Of a stretch of DNA of 64,000 nt, positions 34,991 to 46,429 are shown one piece after another. Source of the stretch: Cervus elaphus. Taxonomy: Eukaryota > Chordata > Mammalia > Artiodactyla > Cervidae. Every line of letters starts with the position of its first letter. Positions within the stretch are counted from its first letter, which is position 1. The stretch lies in contig NC_057831.1 in NCBI RefSeq assembly GCF_910594005.1, forward strand, positions 43,420,001-43,484,000, in the 5' to 3' direction. The translations under genes were made by a program, and so were the position numbers. The notes under the pieces are model-generated. The model ran no database searches, was not told where the DNA came from, and worked only from the letters and a program-made list of their open reading frames with translations.

Positions 34991-36100
34991 CATCAATATA
35001 GTTCATTCATTAAAATAAAACCTGACTCTGAGTTGTCTTTTTTTTTTTCAACAAATTGAATGAGATGTAATTTATACTGGTTTTGTTTTGTTGTTGCTTT
35101 TAAAAAATGATTCCAACGCTGCGTTCCATAAGGACATTTCATTAACCAGTTGAATTTAAGTGACTTAATTGATGTAGTTAAAGCATTCAGTTTGCTGATA
35201 ACAAATAAAGTGACTCAGGGCAAACACACTGTCATATTGTTATTATTGAGTGCGGACTGCAAAGCGCTGGCACCCGAGATGCTGCAGGGCACACAGTTAG
35301 ACACGGTCTGTGTCCCAGGGGCATGCAGTCCCAGCAAGGTTGTTATATGGTATTCATTGCAGTTTGATGAACTTCATTTATCTAGACAGCCACTTATTTA
35401 GAATGAATTGGAACCTACTGAATCATCTTAATTCAGAGGCTTCTACTGCACCATGGGTCTGCAGCAGCTATTAAACTTGGGAAGATTTGGCGGCCATGAC
35501 ACAATGAATGTATTAGTCCCACAAAATTGTCTGGGGGTGATGAATCATCAGCTTTATGGACAGGTGTTGGGCGATACCCACTATCACCTTTCTTCCCCCT
35601 TAGGTTTTTAAGTATGATATCAGTGCTGCAGTCACTGTTACTCATCTTCCCCAATAAAGAAGTTATCTGTCACAGTTGATGCTATTTCCCGAACAGCACA
35701 ATCATTCAATTCTTGGGGAAAAAAAAAAATCACACAGTCTGAAACCCTGATATAAGATGAGGGTTCCCCTAGGCACTGAGTTCTCTGAAGCGACGAGTTA
35801 ATGAGGAGAGCAGAGTTCTGTCTGAAGCAGATACAGCCACTTTATGGCATCCTATTACTAATTGAGAGTAGGAACTCCCATAAACTATACTTGGAGGATT
35901 TATTTGGATTCTTCACAAGGCCAACAGAGGAAACATGCAAATAGAGATTTGCATCTAGAGTGAATTCAATTGCTGAACAATTGCACATTCTATTTATAGA
36001 CTAGGATTTTTCAAAGACTGGTGCTATGTAAAATTTGAATAAAAATCTTAGGGTTATCATTCTCCAAATTCCTGGCTGCTTTCTAAATTCAGTATCAGAG
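34991..36100. other. Repeat-poor block, candidate conserved non-coding element
   Basis: No transposable element recognised over about 1.1 kb. It contains dense AT-core words (for example 'gacttaattgatgtagttaaag' region at 35161-35182), an AP-1/MAF-like 'gatgaatcatcagc' at about 35538-35551, and a small GC-richer island with CpGs at 35250-35310. Frames at 35150-35401 and 35433-35654 lack domains. Candidate enhancer by composition only. Confidence 0.3.
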
Positions 36101-36242
36101 AATTTTATAACTTAGAGACCAAGTCTACATTGTCTTTGATGATTAAAGCTTAAACTTGGAAACTAAAATCTCAATGGTAGACTCTTATCCCAAAAAGTCA
36201 CAGCAGCTTTCACTAATTTCGGGCTCAAAAACACACCAAGGG

Positions 36243-36690
36243 CACTGTATCAGTCAGGGTTCTCCAGAGAAACAAATGGAAGAAACACATATGTCATGTA
36301 TCATTATAAAATATATATGACACAGTATACAATAAGCATATGATTAATTCACACATATGATTTAACTTAAGGAATTGGCTCAGACAATTGTGGGCATGGC
36401 AAGCCTGAAATCTGAATTTGCAGGACAGGCTGGCAGGCTGGAAACTCATGTAGGATTTCTTAATGTTCACAACTTGAAGTGGAATTCCTTCTTGTCCAAT
36501 AAATTCGCTTTTGTTCCATGGCCTTCAACCAATCCCAGGAGGCCCACCCAGATTACTGTTGCTCCTCTGATTGTAGATGTTAATCACATTTGCAAAACAT
36601 TCCCACAGCAACATCTACCTGAGTGCTTGACCAAAGAACTGGGCACAATAACCTAGCCAAGGTGACAAGTAAAATTTAGCCATCACACAC
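36243..36690 (-). repeat. Old LTR-like repeat (MaLR-type), minus copy
   Basis: Opens with 'gtatcagtcagggttctccag', passes 'aaggaattggctcagacaattg', 'caggctggcaggctgg' and 'ggaggcccacccagatt', and ends 'ttagccatcacac'. On the minus strand it reads TG...CA. This is the reverse complement of the element at 47398-48128. Confidence 0.65.
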
Positions 36691-37021
36691 ATCAACTCTG
36701 TTTGTTAATATCTATGCTGTGAACTTCATCAAACAGTATTTAGTAAACTGGCACATACGAAACCAATAAGATCTGTGTTCAGTAAAAATGGATGATCTAA
36801 CCTTTTCCATATTACAGCTTCAACAAGCTTATTTGGATTCAGAATACATAATACTTTTTTGTGCTGTTGTAAATTGTTCTGCTGAAAGACCATTTCTTTT
36901 GTTTTTGTAAACTCAGTATTGACAAGTGATGACCCACAGCTAACACTGCCTATTGTTGCAAGCCCCATGAGCTAAGAATGTTTTACATGTAAATGGTGAC
37001 ATTATAGTTATGTAAAGAATT
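36691..37021. other. Unassigned non-coding DNA
   Basis: No element recognised. A 79-codon minus-strand frame has no domain. Confidence 0.4.
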
Positions 37022-37168
37022 GGGGCTTCCAGGTCAAGATGGAAGAAGAGAAGGACGTATGCTCATCTCCTATGAGAGCACCAAAATCACAACTAGCTGT
37101 TGAACAACCATTGACAGAAGGACACTGGAACCCACCAAAAAAAAAAAGAAAAGAAAAAAGAAAAGGAA
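37022..37168 (+). repeat. L1 5'-UTR-like fragment ending in an A/G-rich run
   Basis: 'gcttccaggtcaagatggaag', 'gaaggacgtatgctcatctcc', 'gagagcaccaaaatcacaac' and 'ctgttgaacaaccattgac' match the start of cetartiodactyl L1 elements. It stops after 'ggaacccacc' in an A-rich tract with G interruptions (37137-37166). The rest of L1 is absent, so this is a 5'-end-only piece. Confidence 0.7.
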
Positions 37169-37320
37169 CTGTACATTCAAAAATGATTAAAATGGTAAAC
37201 TTTATGTTGTCTATAATTACAAGATACACACATTATGGAAGAACCTCTGGCCTTCAAATTCTAAAATATGTACCATGTGACCCTTTAAAAAAGTTTGCCA
37301 GCCCTTGTTATAAACCCAAT
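37169..37320. repeat. Possible DNA-transposon or L1-linked fragment
   Basis: 'aaatggtaaactttatgttg' and 'aaagtttgccagccc' resemble pieces of common old repeats. The family is not certain. Confidence 0.3.
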
Positions 37321-37559
37321 AATTTCTTACTGTAGGAAATCTTAAATATCTCACCTACCTATATGCAGCAGGATTTTAACAAGTTCCTTTAATCCATCTC
37401 ACAATATCATTAATTCCTCAAGAAGCATTAAAAATAATAGATTTTGGTTTTTTTTAATTTAAAATTTATCTTTATGAAGCAATTTTATCAGGGGTGCTGG
37501 TGTTTAATGAAAGAAATCTACCTTTAAGGCTAATAAAAGTAGTCAGGCAGCAGACTCTC
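37321..37559. other. Unassigned non-coding DNA
   Basis: AT-rich, nothing recognised. Confidence 0.4.
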
Positions 37560-38040
37560 AACGTCCACCATGGTCTTGCCCTCTGCCCTCCTGTCCAGCC
37601 TTACCTCCTGTGATCACCCATCCCTCATTCCACTCCTGCTATGTCGGCTTTTCCTTTGTCCCTTGAATTCTTTCACCTGGTTCCCACCTCAAGCATTTGC
37701 ACTTGCTGTTCCTTCTGCCTGGGACATAACATTTCCAGGGCTTCACATGGCTGCCCTCTTCTCATCAGGCAGATATCAACTCAACTCTCACCTACTAAAG
37801 GCAGGCTGTCCCTGACCACCCTCCTGACCCACACTCCCCATCCATCTCCTCATTTCACTATTCTGATTTAATTTTACATAGTGTTGGCTAGAATTATTTG
37901 TAAATGTGTTACTCATCTTTCACTGGTAGAAGGCTAGCTTTGCCTTATTCACGGCTCTACCTCAGTATCTAGAACACTCCATGGCCATAGAAGGTGTTCA
38001 TTTGGTATTCATAGGTAACTGGGCAATTGGAAAAATGGAA
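37560..38040 (+). repeat. L2 LINE 3' region
   Basis: 'cacttgctgttccttctgcctggg', 'ggctgccctcttctcatcagg', 'ggctgtccctgaccacc', 'ctctacctcagtatctagaac' and the 'gaaggtgttcatttgg' end follow the L2 C-terminal ORF and 3'-UTR order over about 480 bp. This is one of the better-preserved L2 pieces here. Frames inside it are L2 remnants. Confidence 0.8.
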
Positions 38041-38129
38041 CACTAGCCAGACTGAGTTAATATGTCATTCTCCATTGTGTTAGTCTTCCAATTAAGTCAC
38101 CAATGGGATAAGAGTGGTATTTAATCTGC

Positions 38130-38290
38130 TAGTTCATTTAACTAAAGGTACCAAGGACCCAACTAAGGCAAAGTACTGGGTGCTGTGAATCTAACAGTAA
38201 AGAAGAAAGACAAAATCCCTACATTCAGGGAAGTCACAAAAGGATGCAACAGGGACAGAGAAGTTTGAGACAATGCCATATTCTAGTGGT
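38130..38290 (-). repeat. L2 3' fragment
   Basis: Antisense L2: 'aaagtactgggtgctgtgaatc' and 'aatccctacattcaggg' followed by an A/G-rich stretch. Confidence 0.55.
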
Positions 38291-38992
38291 ATTGTAAACC
38301 ATATTGTGTGTGCCACTGAATATGTTTCTTACCTCAAATAATTTCCAAACTACTTTGAATAATCATTTTCCAGCTATGATAGCATTCACAGTGGTTTCTT
38401 CAATAAAATAGTTTTGACACTATTTCAGTGTTAGCTATAAGGAATTATTACAAAGATTTAAGCTAAAAAACAAAAAGGAGAAAAAAAATCATTTTGTCTA
38501 CTACAAAACACAATATAAAAAAGAATTCATTTACAATACTCAAAAATATTGATGCTCTGACATCACCGTTACTGGTTTGATGTCACAGATGGAAATTTTC
38601 CATATAAAGATATACACATGATGATTTTTTCAGTTGTGCGCGTTTCTAACATTCAGACATAGCAGCTCATTTTTAGCCAGAAAGGGGATATTTAGCATGC
38701 CTACCTTTACTTTCTCCTTTTTATACTTTTTTAAAATAAGAACATACCTCATAGTTTAAACACAGCCAAGCCCAGTTTTGATTTTTAAAACTTAAAGGGA
38801 CATCCCAAACTCAGGGTTCCTATTCCCAGAGGGAAGGTCAACACTAAAACCTGGCAAAGACTCCAGTAGCATCTGAGATCAGGAATGAAAAGGAGAGGCA
38901 GAGACACAGCTTGCACATCGTGTTTCACGTGTTGGTTTGCTTCATGGAGAATTTTGTGTTTTTAACTCAGTCAGCAAAGTTGATTAAATATC
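38291..38992. other. Unassigned low-repeat DNA with an inverted CRE-like pair
   Basis: No transposable element recognised. A perfect 8-bp inverted repeat, tgacatca at 38558-38565 and tgatgtca at 38578-38585, is separated by 12 bases. Each arm resembles a CRE/ATF half-site variant. Confidence 0.4.
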
Positions 38993-38993
38993 A

Positions 38994-39021
38994 AAAAAAA
39001 GAAAGAAAGAAAGAAAGAAAA
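38994..39021. repeat. (GAAA)n microsatellite
   Basis: A run of A's leads into about five GAAA units. Likely polymorphic. Confidence 0.85.
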
Positions 39022-39214
39022 TCAAGTCCTACCTGATAAATCTTTCTTTATGTACCTGCCAATATCTATGTGGTTGTCTCATGACCTTGTTTCTCAGAAC
39101 ATATCCTTCTGAAAACACACAAACGTACAAACTGAAGGGGAATTAATTCGAGGGTTTCCTCTCTAGTATATTTAGTAAGAAAATTTGCATTCTAGTTAGT
39201 TTTTAGCATCAAGT

Positions 39215-39345
39215 TGAGAATTTTATATAAATATATATTCTCTCAAATATAGAATAGTGTATATTTATATGCAAATTATATATAATATATAATGTTTATA
39301 TATAAATAATACTTTCTATAAATATACAAATAGATATAAGTGTGC
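39215..39345. repeat. AT-rich low-complexity tract
   Basis: Degenerate TATA/AATA-type sequence with several short self-complementary TA words. Confidence 0.7.
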
Positions 39346-39374
39346 AATTTTTTTCCTACCCTCAAGAGTGAAAG

Positions 39375-39560
39375 TGACAGATAAGTGTGTGTAACTGCCA
39401 CAGAACTAAAAACCAGAAGCCGTGCCTGAGCTGTATCACAAATAATCTTTGACCTTGGGCAACAGATTTCATTTCTTTGTCAGTTTCTGCATCTGCAAAA
39501 TGAAAACACCTTATTATATAATCTCTAATCTGTTCATTTCCAATTATAGGGTCTACCATA
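39375..39560 (+). repeat. MIR SINE fragment
   Basis: 'ctttgaccttgggcaacag', 'tttctttgtcagtttctgcatctgc' and 'aaaatgaaaacaccttatt' match the MIR central region. Confidence 0.65.
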
Positions 39561-39899
39561 AAATTTAGTTTATACAGATAAATAGCACCTTGTCTCATTA
39601 TACTAAGCATAGCCAATTTTAAGCAAGGATAAATCAGAATCTTTTGGAATTTCAGGACTGATACTTGATACATATGTCAAAACATAAAATCGCACAGTTT
39701 AGATGTATGCAGCTTAATGTATGTTAACTATACCTTCACAAAGCTTTGATTTTAAAAAAAGAATGACACTGTAGCTCATTATCTTAAAAAAATTTAAATT
39801 ATCAGCACTTAGAGAAAAACAAACATGACATATTTTTATATGGATATTATTTTAAACCGCTGCTCAGACAAGTAAAAAATTAAATGTGCCCCTTAACAG
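39561..39899. other. Unassigned non-coding DNA
   Basis: AT-rich, nothing recognised. Confidence 0.4.
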
Positions 39900-39914
39900 T
39901 CACTGTTTTGTTTT

Positions 39915-39965
39915 TAATTTAATTGTTATTTTATATTGGCATATAGTTGATTTACAATGTGTGCA
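39915..39965 (+). repeat. L1 3'-UTR scrap
   Basis: 'attggcatatagttgatttac' plus 'aatgt' matches the start of the cetartiodactyl L1 3' UTR. About 50 bp. Confidence 0.5.
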
Positions 39966-40059
39966 CAGCCCTAAGTAGTCTTGTCTATGCAAATAAACTG
40001 CTTTGAGACAAAGCCCCTAAAAGTTGAATTTTGTATACCTGTTTGATTTTTTTTTTTTT

Positions 40060-40290
40060 AAGAGGCTTCCCAGGTGGCTCAGTGGTAAAGAATCCACACG
40101 CCAAGAAAAGAGACGCAGGATACAGGTTCCATCTCTCGGCTGGGAAGATCCCCTAGAGGAGGAAATGGCATCCCACTCCAGTATTCTAAACCTGGAAAAA
40201 TCTCAAGAACAGGAAAGCCTAGCAGGCTACAGTCCATGGGATCACAAACAGTCGGACATGACTTAGCATACACACATAATGATTTTTTTA
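40060..40290 (+). mobile_element. Bov-tA SINE
   Basis: Full plus-strand copy at about 40062-40279, from 'aggcttcccaggtggctcag' to 'cagtcggacatgacttagc'. A 'tgattttttt' word on each side (about 40044 and 40280) may be the TSD, although T runs make this weak. Confidence 0.92.
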
Positions 40291-40308
40291 AACAATCTTT
40301 TGAATTCT

Positions 40309-40522
40309 GCAGGTAAATTCTGTGCTTAGTCACTCAGTCTTGTCCGACTCTTTGAGACCCCACAGGACTGTCCATGGGGATTCTCTAAGCAAGAATACTG
40401 GAGTGGGTTCCCATGCCCTCCTCCAGGGGATCTTCCCAACCCAGGGATCGAACCCAGGTCTCCTGCTATTGCAGGCAGATTCTTTATCATCTGAGTTACC
40501 TGGCAAGCCCCAGCAGGTAAAT
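40309..40522 (-). mobile_element. Bov-tA SINE with 10-bp TSD
   Basis: Minus-strand SINE at 40319-40512 flanked by perfect gcaggtaaat repeats at 40309-40318 and 40513-40522. A deletion of about 20 bp is seen where 'tgtagcctgccaggctcctc' would lie. It faces the preceding SINE tail to tail. Confidence 0.94.
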
Positions 40523-41994
40523 AGTTATGTATTATCTTCAAAATAACCAGTTGTTTTGCTCGTCAGCTCCCACCCCCCAACCTGGGTTAAAGCTGGGGCC
40601 AGAGGCTCTACTCCCAGCTGGTGAGTGGAAGAAGGCAGGTCTGTTTACCTGCCGAGAAAGATCTGGGCTGAGCTCACGACTCAGCTGTATTAATGCAAAG
40701 CAAAAAACAACTCGTTCAAGAGAAAACAATTCAGTCAAACTGAAAAAAAGCATAAATTTCTCTGAATTCAACTGTATTTGGAGAGACTACATTCAATGAA
40801 ACCAATTAACAGAGGGTCAGACAGCTTTATGAACAATGAGGAGAAAAGAAATCTGTGGGTTAGAGAGAAAACACAAAAAGAAGAAGAGACGAAAACAAAA
40901 GAGAGACGGGAAATGGTAGTTTGCAGTTTCAGGATCAACATTCATGTTTTCTTATACTTTAAAAAACAACCTTTCTAGAATTCCCACCCCAAAATCTCTG
41001 CCAACATGCCGCCTCTGTGAATACTGAAGAGAAAATGGAAAACGAAGCAACTACACAGATACTATAGAATGGTCTTTACTGAACAGAGGAGATGAAAGCA
41101 AATTCTTTTTCTTTACCTTGCCTTATTCAGAAAACTATCTCAACGCTTCACTTCTCATTGTGTCCTAAACAGAACTAAAGCCAAGTGAAAGTGGTCCAGT
41201 TCTTTGCATAACTCAGGCAAGAAATCAGAATTACACACACATCACCAAATGTGTAGACTTGAAGAACTTAGTGAAATAGAGGATAAAATGATAGAGTAGG
41301 TGTCTACTAAAAGCACAAAAATATTTTGTGGCATTTTCCTATATCTTTTCTGAATGGCTGGGGATGTTTTAAATAAGGTTCTGCTTTATTATCACTTAGA
41401 CACTGCTCCTTCCTATACGCTGAAATAACATTCTAAATGGCAGATCTGTGTATTATAACTTGGTCTCAATTTCTCCTTGTTTTTGCCTTTCATATTAACA
41501 GAGGGAAAGGCTGGATTGGCCTGGACAATGCCAAAGCCATGGAGAAATGCCTTTAGTTATTATTACCAAAGTAAATGAAGAAACTGCAGACCAGATGGGT
41601 GTATATTATCTATCCAACTAAAAAAGTGTCTTGTTAACAGAGATGAATGGTCTGAAATGGCAGAACATTTTCTTGCAATTTTAAAAAATAATAGCAGCAA
41701 TATTTCAGAGGATAATTCGGCAATTTTTTCAAGGTTTCTGCTAAAAACCACATTTGATATTGATAGATACATTCTTAAACTGTTCATTGACACATTCATA
41801 AATATGCGAAGTTGAAAGGGAATTTTTTTTTTTTCCTTTAAATCCCAACTACAATAATCTCTCTTGGAAGCTTAAAGACAGCATGGCCCCTGGGACGACC
41901 AAAGATGTTCATTCATTCCTGAAATTAGAATTATCAAAATACAATTGAGGCAGAGTGAAACAGAGGGGAATCTTTAAGTTAGAAGAATCAGACA
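40523..41994. other. Unassigned, low-repeat DNA
   Basis: About 1.5 kb with no recognised element. Overlapping frames on both strands at 40527-40799 have no domain. The part at 41500-41810 looks evenly composed and could be conserved non-coding DNA. There is a T run at 41823-41836. Confidence 0.35.
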
Positions 41995-42125
41995 GATCTG
42001 GGCCGCTCCCATTACTATCAGTGTGACCTTGAATGTGTCAAATAACAACATACTATCTCAGTCTTCATATCTCTAACATGGAGATAAAATCTAGGGTTTT
42101 AGGATTGCTGTAGAATTTTTAAAAG
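41995..42125 (+). repeat. MIR SINE fragment
   Basis: 'attactatcagtgtgaccttg', 'tatctcagtcttcatatctc' and 'acatggagataaaat' follow the MIR core. Confidence 0.65.
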
Positions 42126-42199
42126 ACCATGTAAATATCCTGTCTGGTACACGCAAAATGCCATCTGAATGTTAACTTCTCAAAAAGCAATACTTGGTT

Positions 42200-42445
42200 C
42201 TTTTTATCTCCTAGAAATAAGCTTCTAGTTTTATACAATTGGAATGTTTTGTTTTCTTTCAGTGTTATGGGTACACTGCTGCGCGTGAGATAGAGCACAA
42301 AGCAAGATGTTTGGCAAAAATTTACAGTAAATACTGCCCCCTCTATAGTCCTTGGCCTGGTTACATCTATGGTACAGTTAAACCTAAAATCCATTATGAA
42401 TATGAAAATATCACCTTCATTTACATTCAGCCATATCAATAAGGG
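42200..42445. other. Exon-like or regulatory unique segment
   Basis: A pyrimidine tract ending in AG (ttttgttttctttcag at 42246-42261) precedes a stretch open for about 60 codons on the plus strand to a stop at 42440. A 106-codon frame lies on the opposite strand at 42119-42439. Neither translation has a domain I know. The 10-base word actgccccct at 42333-42342 is the complement of a CTCF core. I cannot tell exon from enhancer or chance. No gene symbol is justified. Confidence 0.25.
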
Positions 42446-44214
42446 AAAAAAAAAAAAAGGTTATTTACCAGAAGAAAAATACAATTAAGTTCGGAGATGT
42501 TTTATTTTATTTGGAAAGTCTCCTTTCTCCAGGAACATAACAACGACTTATTATAAAGTGTTATACTTTAGAAGCAGTCAAAATACTTTCCTTATAATTA
42601 TGATATCTTATATTTCTAATCTCAGTCATACCTGGCTAGAACATCAATACTGTCTTTAAGGAGGTTTTGGGTCTTTTTTTTTTCATTTGTGTCATCTCTA
42701 TTGCCCTTGGAGCCACCCAGGAGACTTGGGTGGATTTTAATATTTCCATTTTTAGCATTTGGCTAGTTGGTTTGCTTAATTAATTACTAGGGGTACTGAA
42801 GAATACAAGTGAGTTATTAGCTTTTCAAGTGCAGGAGAAGCCATACCACCGCACGTGACACCCCAGGAATCAAAAGGCACATGAAGATGTCTTTCCTGGC
42901 CCTTGCAGCTGGGCTGTGTAAAGTCTGCTTGCCATGTCTGCTGTGGCAGGCATGATCACAGGAGTTGCAGCCTACTTGGAGATTCCAGTCTGAGCACTAA
43001 AATGATGATCACAAAGCAAAGGACTCTTGGAGAAAAAAAGAAGAAAGCAGATGGGTGAAACTCACACACTGTTTTTATTCTAATAGGTCTAAAGCAAGCC
43101 ACATTCACTCCACAGTCCCTCTGTTCTCCAGCCGAGTAGCAGAGGAGCATCTTGATTGGATTGAGAAGACCTATTGTATGAAAGATATACATCTCAGCCC
43201 AGTGTGGAAGCTGAGGTGGATGGTGACAACTTCAGGTTCATCTCCCTTAATTCAAAATATGAGACGGAACTCTGTGGCAACAAGTGAACCTGAGGTTGGA
43301 TTTATGTGTTCAGATACATATTTTGACTCCGTCACATTATGTTGTGCCCAGGAAAACTCAGTTTCTGGGACCAGCTCCTTCCCGCCTCCATCCATGTGCT
43401 CCTGACCTCAGCTGCCATGTTTCCATTAGCCTCACCCTCTTCCCCAATCTGGACCAATCCCTGCACTTTGCGGAGACATTTAAAAATTCAGAACACACAG
43501 CGGGTGACACAGTCTCCCTCTTGTGGTCAAAGCAAAAAATGTGAATCTTGGTTTTTTCCCATACGCCTCCTCAGAATGATAACAGGCAATGAAAATACAC
43601 CGCTGCTACTTCTAATAATAATAATGAAGCTGAAATGCAGACATAATGCTGTGAGACATGGAGGGCAGGTCTAGTGCACTCACACCCCTGATTCTGGGTG
43701 TTTCTGAGGCTCAACTGGATCTTTCCTCTTCTCCTCGTTTAGTCAACTCTGCCATGATTGTATACATTGATAAAAGACCCACTTGCCAATAGCTGGCTAG
43801 GGTTAGGTTTCTGACACTTGCAACCACACTGATACACTCACCAAAGTATTATTTAACTCAGCTCACTCTTCTCCTAAGCAGAGCTAGAACTCGTATCCTA
43901 ATGAAGTCCTCATTAATTGCACGCATATATGTATGTGTCTTTGCAGAACTCTTGCTCTGACAATCCGATTTAACAAGCTGCTTCAACTCCGTGTCTTAAT
44001 GTCCTCCTTCATGAAATGACAATGGTGAGCTAGATGAGAGGAACTAAGGGCGACACCCAGGCCACTGCCCTCCCAGGGCAGTTGTTAAGTGCCAACCCTG
44101 GCATGCCAAGGACCTTGGCTTCTGTTTCAGATTTCTCAACACAGTATACAAGAGGAAATGTATTTTTCTTTATTGGACCTTAAATAATCTTTAAATACCA
44201 TGCTATCCTTTCTG
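42446..44214. other. Unassigned, low-repeat DNA
   Basis: About 1.8 kb with no recognised transposable element. A plus-strand frame of 116 codons at 43055-43405 and overlapping frames to 43674 show no domain. A CTCF-like word (complement of CCACAAGAGGGAGAC) lies at 43512-43526. Confidence 0.35.
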
Positions 44215-44330
44215 CTAGTCCAGTGTATCAGAACAGGCAAGTACCTGATTCCCATTTCACAGGTAAGAAAACTGAAACACAGAGAAAGGTACAGTTTGCA
44301 TAAAGCTATTCACCTTGCTTTTAACCTTTC
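44215..44330 (-). repeat. MIR SINE fragment
   Basis: Antisense MIR: 'cccatttcacaggtaagaaaactgaaacacagagaaagg' (44252-44290 region). Confidence 0.65.
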
Positions 44331-46051
44331 CTTCCCATTCAGGGCTGGAATGAGGAAGAGGATGTGAAAACTGGTGGCCTTTAATTATAGTGAGTTTATT
44401 CTCCAGGAAAGGGAGCAGAGTGAGGCAAGTCACCCCAGGCTTTTTGCATGTTGCCTTGGAAATGATCTCCTTCTCTTTCCCACCCTGTTCTCTCCCCTAC
44501 CTTACCCATCACATGTGTACCAGCTGGCTGTACCCCACATTAGAGGAAGAATGGGGCCCAACCAATTACTGCTTCCCTGCACTAAGAAGTACCCTGGTGA
44601 GCACCACTCCCAAAGGGGTTTAACTTGTGAGTGGGTAATAGCAGAGGAGCCAAGGGAAACTGGCTTAGGGACCCACTTTTGAACCCAAGAAGAAATGCAA
44701 ATTTGGGGTCTAAGCATGCCATTTAGTCAACCATGCAAATTAGCACATGCTCACTTGCCCGGGGCCTGAAAGAAAGCAGGAGGGGGGCCACAAGGAATTC
44801 CAATCTATTCTGTTTCTCCTTCAACTGACTTTTGGTCATGTTTTTGCTGGTATTTGCTCCTGTAGTTTCCAATGGCTGAAGGGGAAGGTTTGTTTTCCTA
44901 ACCTAGGCATCAGGTAGCAGACGTGCAGTAGAAGAAATGAGTTAAGAGTGAAGGTTAGTAATGCTAAATTTTAGGAGTAAACTAGGAAGAAAACATTAAA
45001 AGAATAAGACATAAGATTTTACACAACATGTGCACGCATACATCTGAAAACCTGTTACAAAAAGGCAATTCAACCTAGTCAACTTGGCATCTAAGAGTCT
45101 TTCCTTTTCTTTTAAAGGTTACCATTTACAATCATTGTTTATGGGTGCAAGGGTTAGGACGACTGTATTTAGTTGCAATTGTTCAAATATATGCTCTTCA
45201 TAAAAGCAAGTGTCTCACTCTGACAAGGGTTGTAACCCTCATACATTTCCTACGGCTCCAGCTGAATTGCAACTATTTGGTCCTATTCACTTACACCTTC
45301 TCAGCAAAGATTCCATTTCCCAATTATTGGAACAGTGAGTCAAATAAAAGCAAATGTTGCTAAAGAAAACAACATGAAAAGAGTCTTTCAATATCTAAAG
45401 AGAGCTGGGGATTGATTGAAACTAAGTAGTTAGAAACGCATCTCCATCCATGGCTTCAACTACAAAGGTGGTGATGGTAGGGGGTGGGGTGAGGGCAAGA
45501 TGAGTAAGAGCTTGGAGCAGGGGCAAGGAGGCGAGAACATTCATTGAAGTGAAGAGAGAGAATTGGTATCTGGTATTTCCTCTGCAATTTAATGCTGTCA
45601 GGCCGGCATCGTGCACAGCTACCCAGATTGAACACATTGCTATTACGGAAGCAGAGCTCTCTTCTAGGATAGATTAAAGAGCTAATAGGTGAAACCAGCT
45701 GCAAGTAGCATCTGTTTTTTCATTTCAGAGCAAGAGTCCTTGCAGCACTGGAAAAATTCAGGTTCCAGAGTTCTCAGGGGGGTTGTGTTCTCAGACATTG
45801 TAGGAGTGTCTATAATTTTCCAGTTTTTAAAGAGCCCTATGCTCAATGAATCTCCATGAATCCTTCCAACATGTGACTTGTCTTGGCAGCTTCACCTTCT
45901 AAAACATTACTGGTGTGAAGAGACCTGGAGAAGTGCAGCTTCACTTTACCCCAAGACATTTCCTAGCAATTGCCTCTTTCTTTGAGTAAGACCTGGGTGG
46001 GTATGTTTGCACATCCTGGCTCCTGGGTCCTTGAGAGGTTATCCCATTTTT
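44331..46051. other. Unassigned, low-repeat DNA
   Basis: About 1.7 kb with no recognised element. A 102-codon plus-strand frame (44374-44682) and others near 45145-45704 have no domain. A G-rich run (gggggtggggtgagggc) occurs at 45480-45496. Confidence 0.35.
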
Positions 46052-46180
46052 CTTATTGTTCAGTCACTAAGCCATTTCCAACTTTTTGTGACCCCATGGA
46101 CTGTAGCCCACCGGGCTCCTCTGTCCATGGAGTTCTCCAGGCAAGAAGATTTGAGTGGGTTGCCATTTCCTTCTCCATGG
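46052..46180 (-). mobile_element. Bov-tA/Bov-A SINE fragment lacking its head
   Basis: The minus-strand body from 'ttgttcagtcactaagcc' to 'gccatttccttctcc' is present. The tRNA-like head is absent, so it is 5'-truncated. Confidence 0.88.
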
Positions 46181-46429
46181 TTGCCCCATTACTTATGCCC
46201 TAAAAGAATAGATGACCTGATTCTTCTCTGTCATTGTAAACAAAACAAAGATTGGAAATAATAACTATGCCAAACATCTGGCAGTTACACAGCCAACTCA
46301 CAGAATCTTTAACAATTTCTTTGAGCAGAGTTCAAGATCTATAGAGTATGAATTGTGGGGGTGTCAGAGAAAGAAAAGACAGGATATTTGTTAAGCATCA
46401 ATGGTATATCAGGCAATTCAAATCTGTTA
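46181..46429. other. Unassigned spacer
   Basis: No element recognised. Confidence 0.4.

Noticed and set aside
42200..42445. Firm call of a coding exon
   Set aside because: Open on both strands, no known domain, and no matching donor exon in view. Kept only as a candidate.
43055..43405. 116-codon frame as a gene
   Set aside because: No recognisable domain, no clear splice sites or promoter, and composition like the flanking non-coding DNA.
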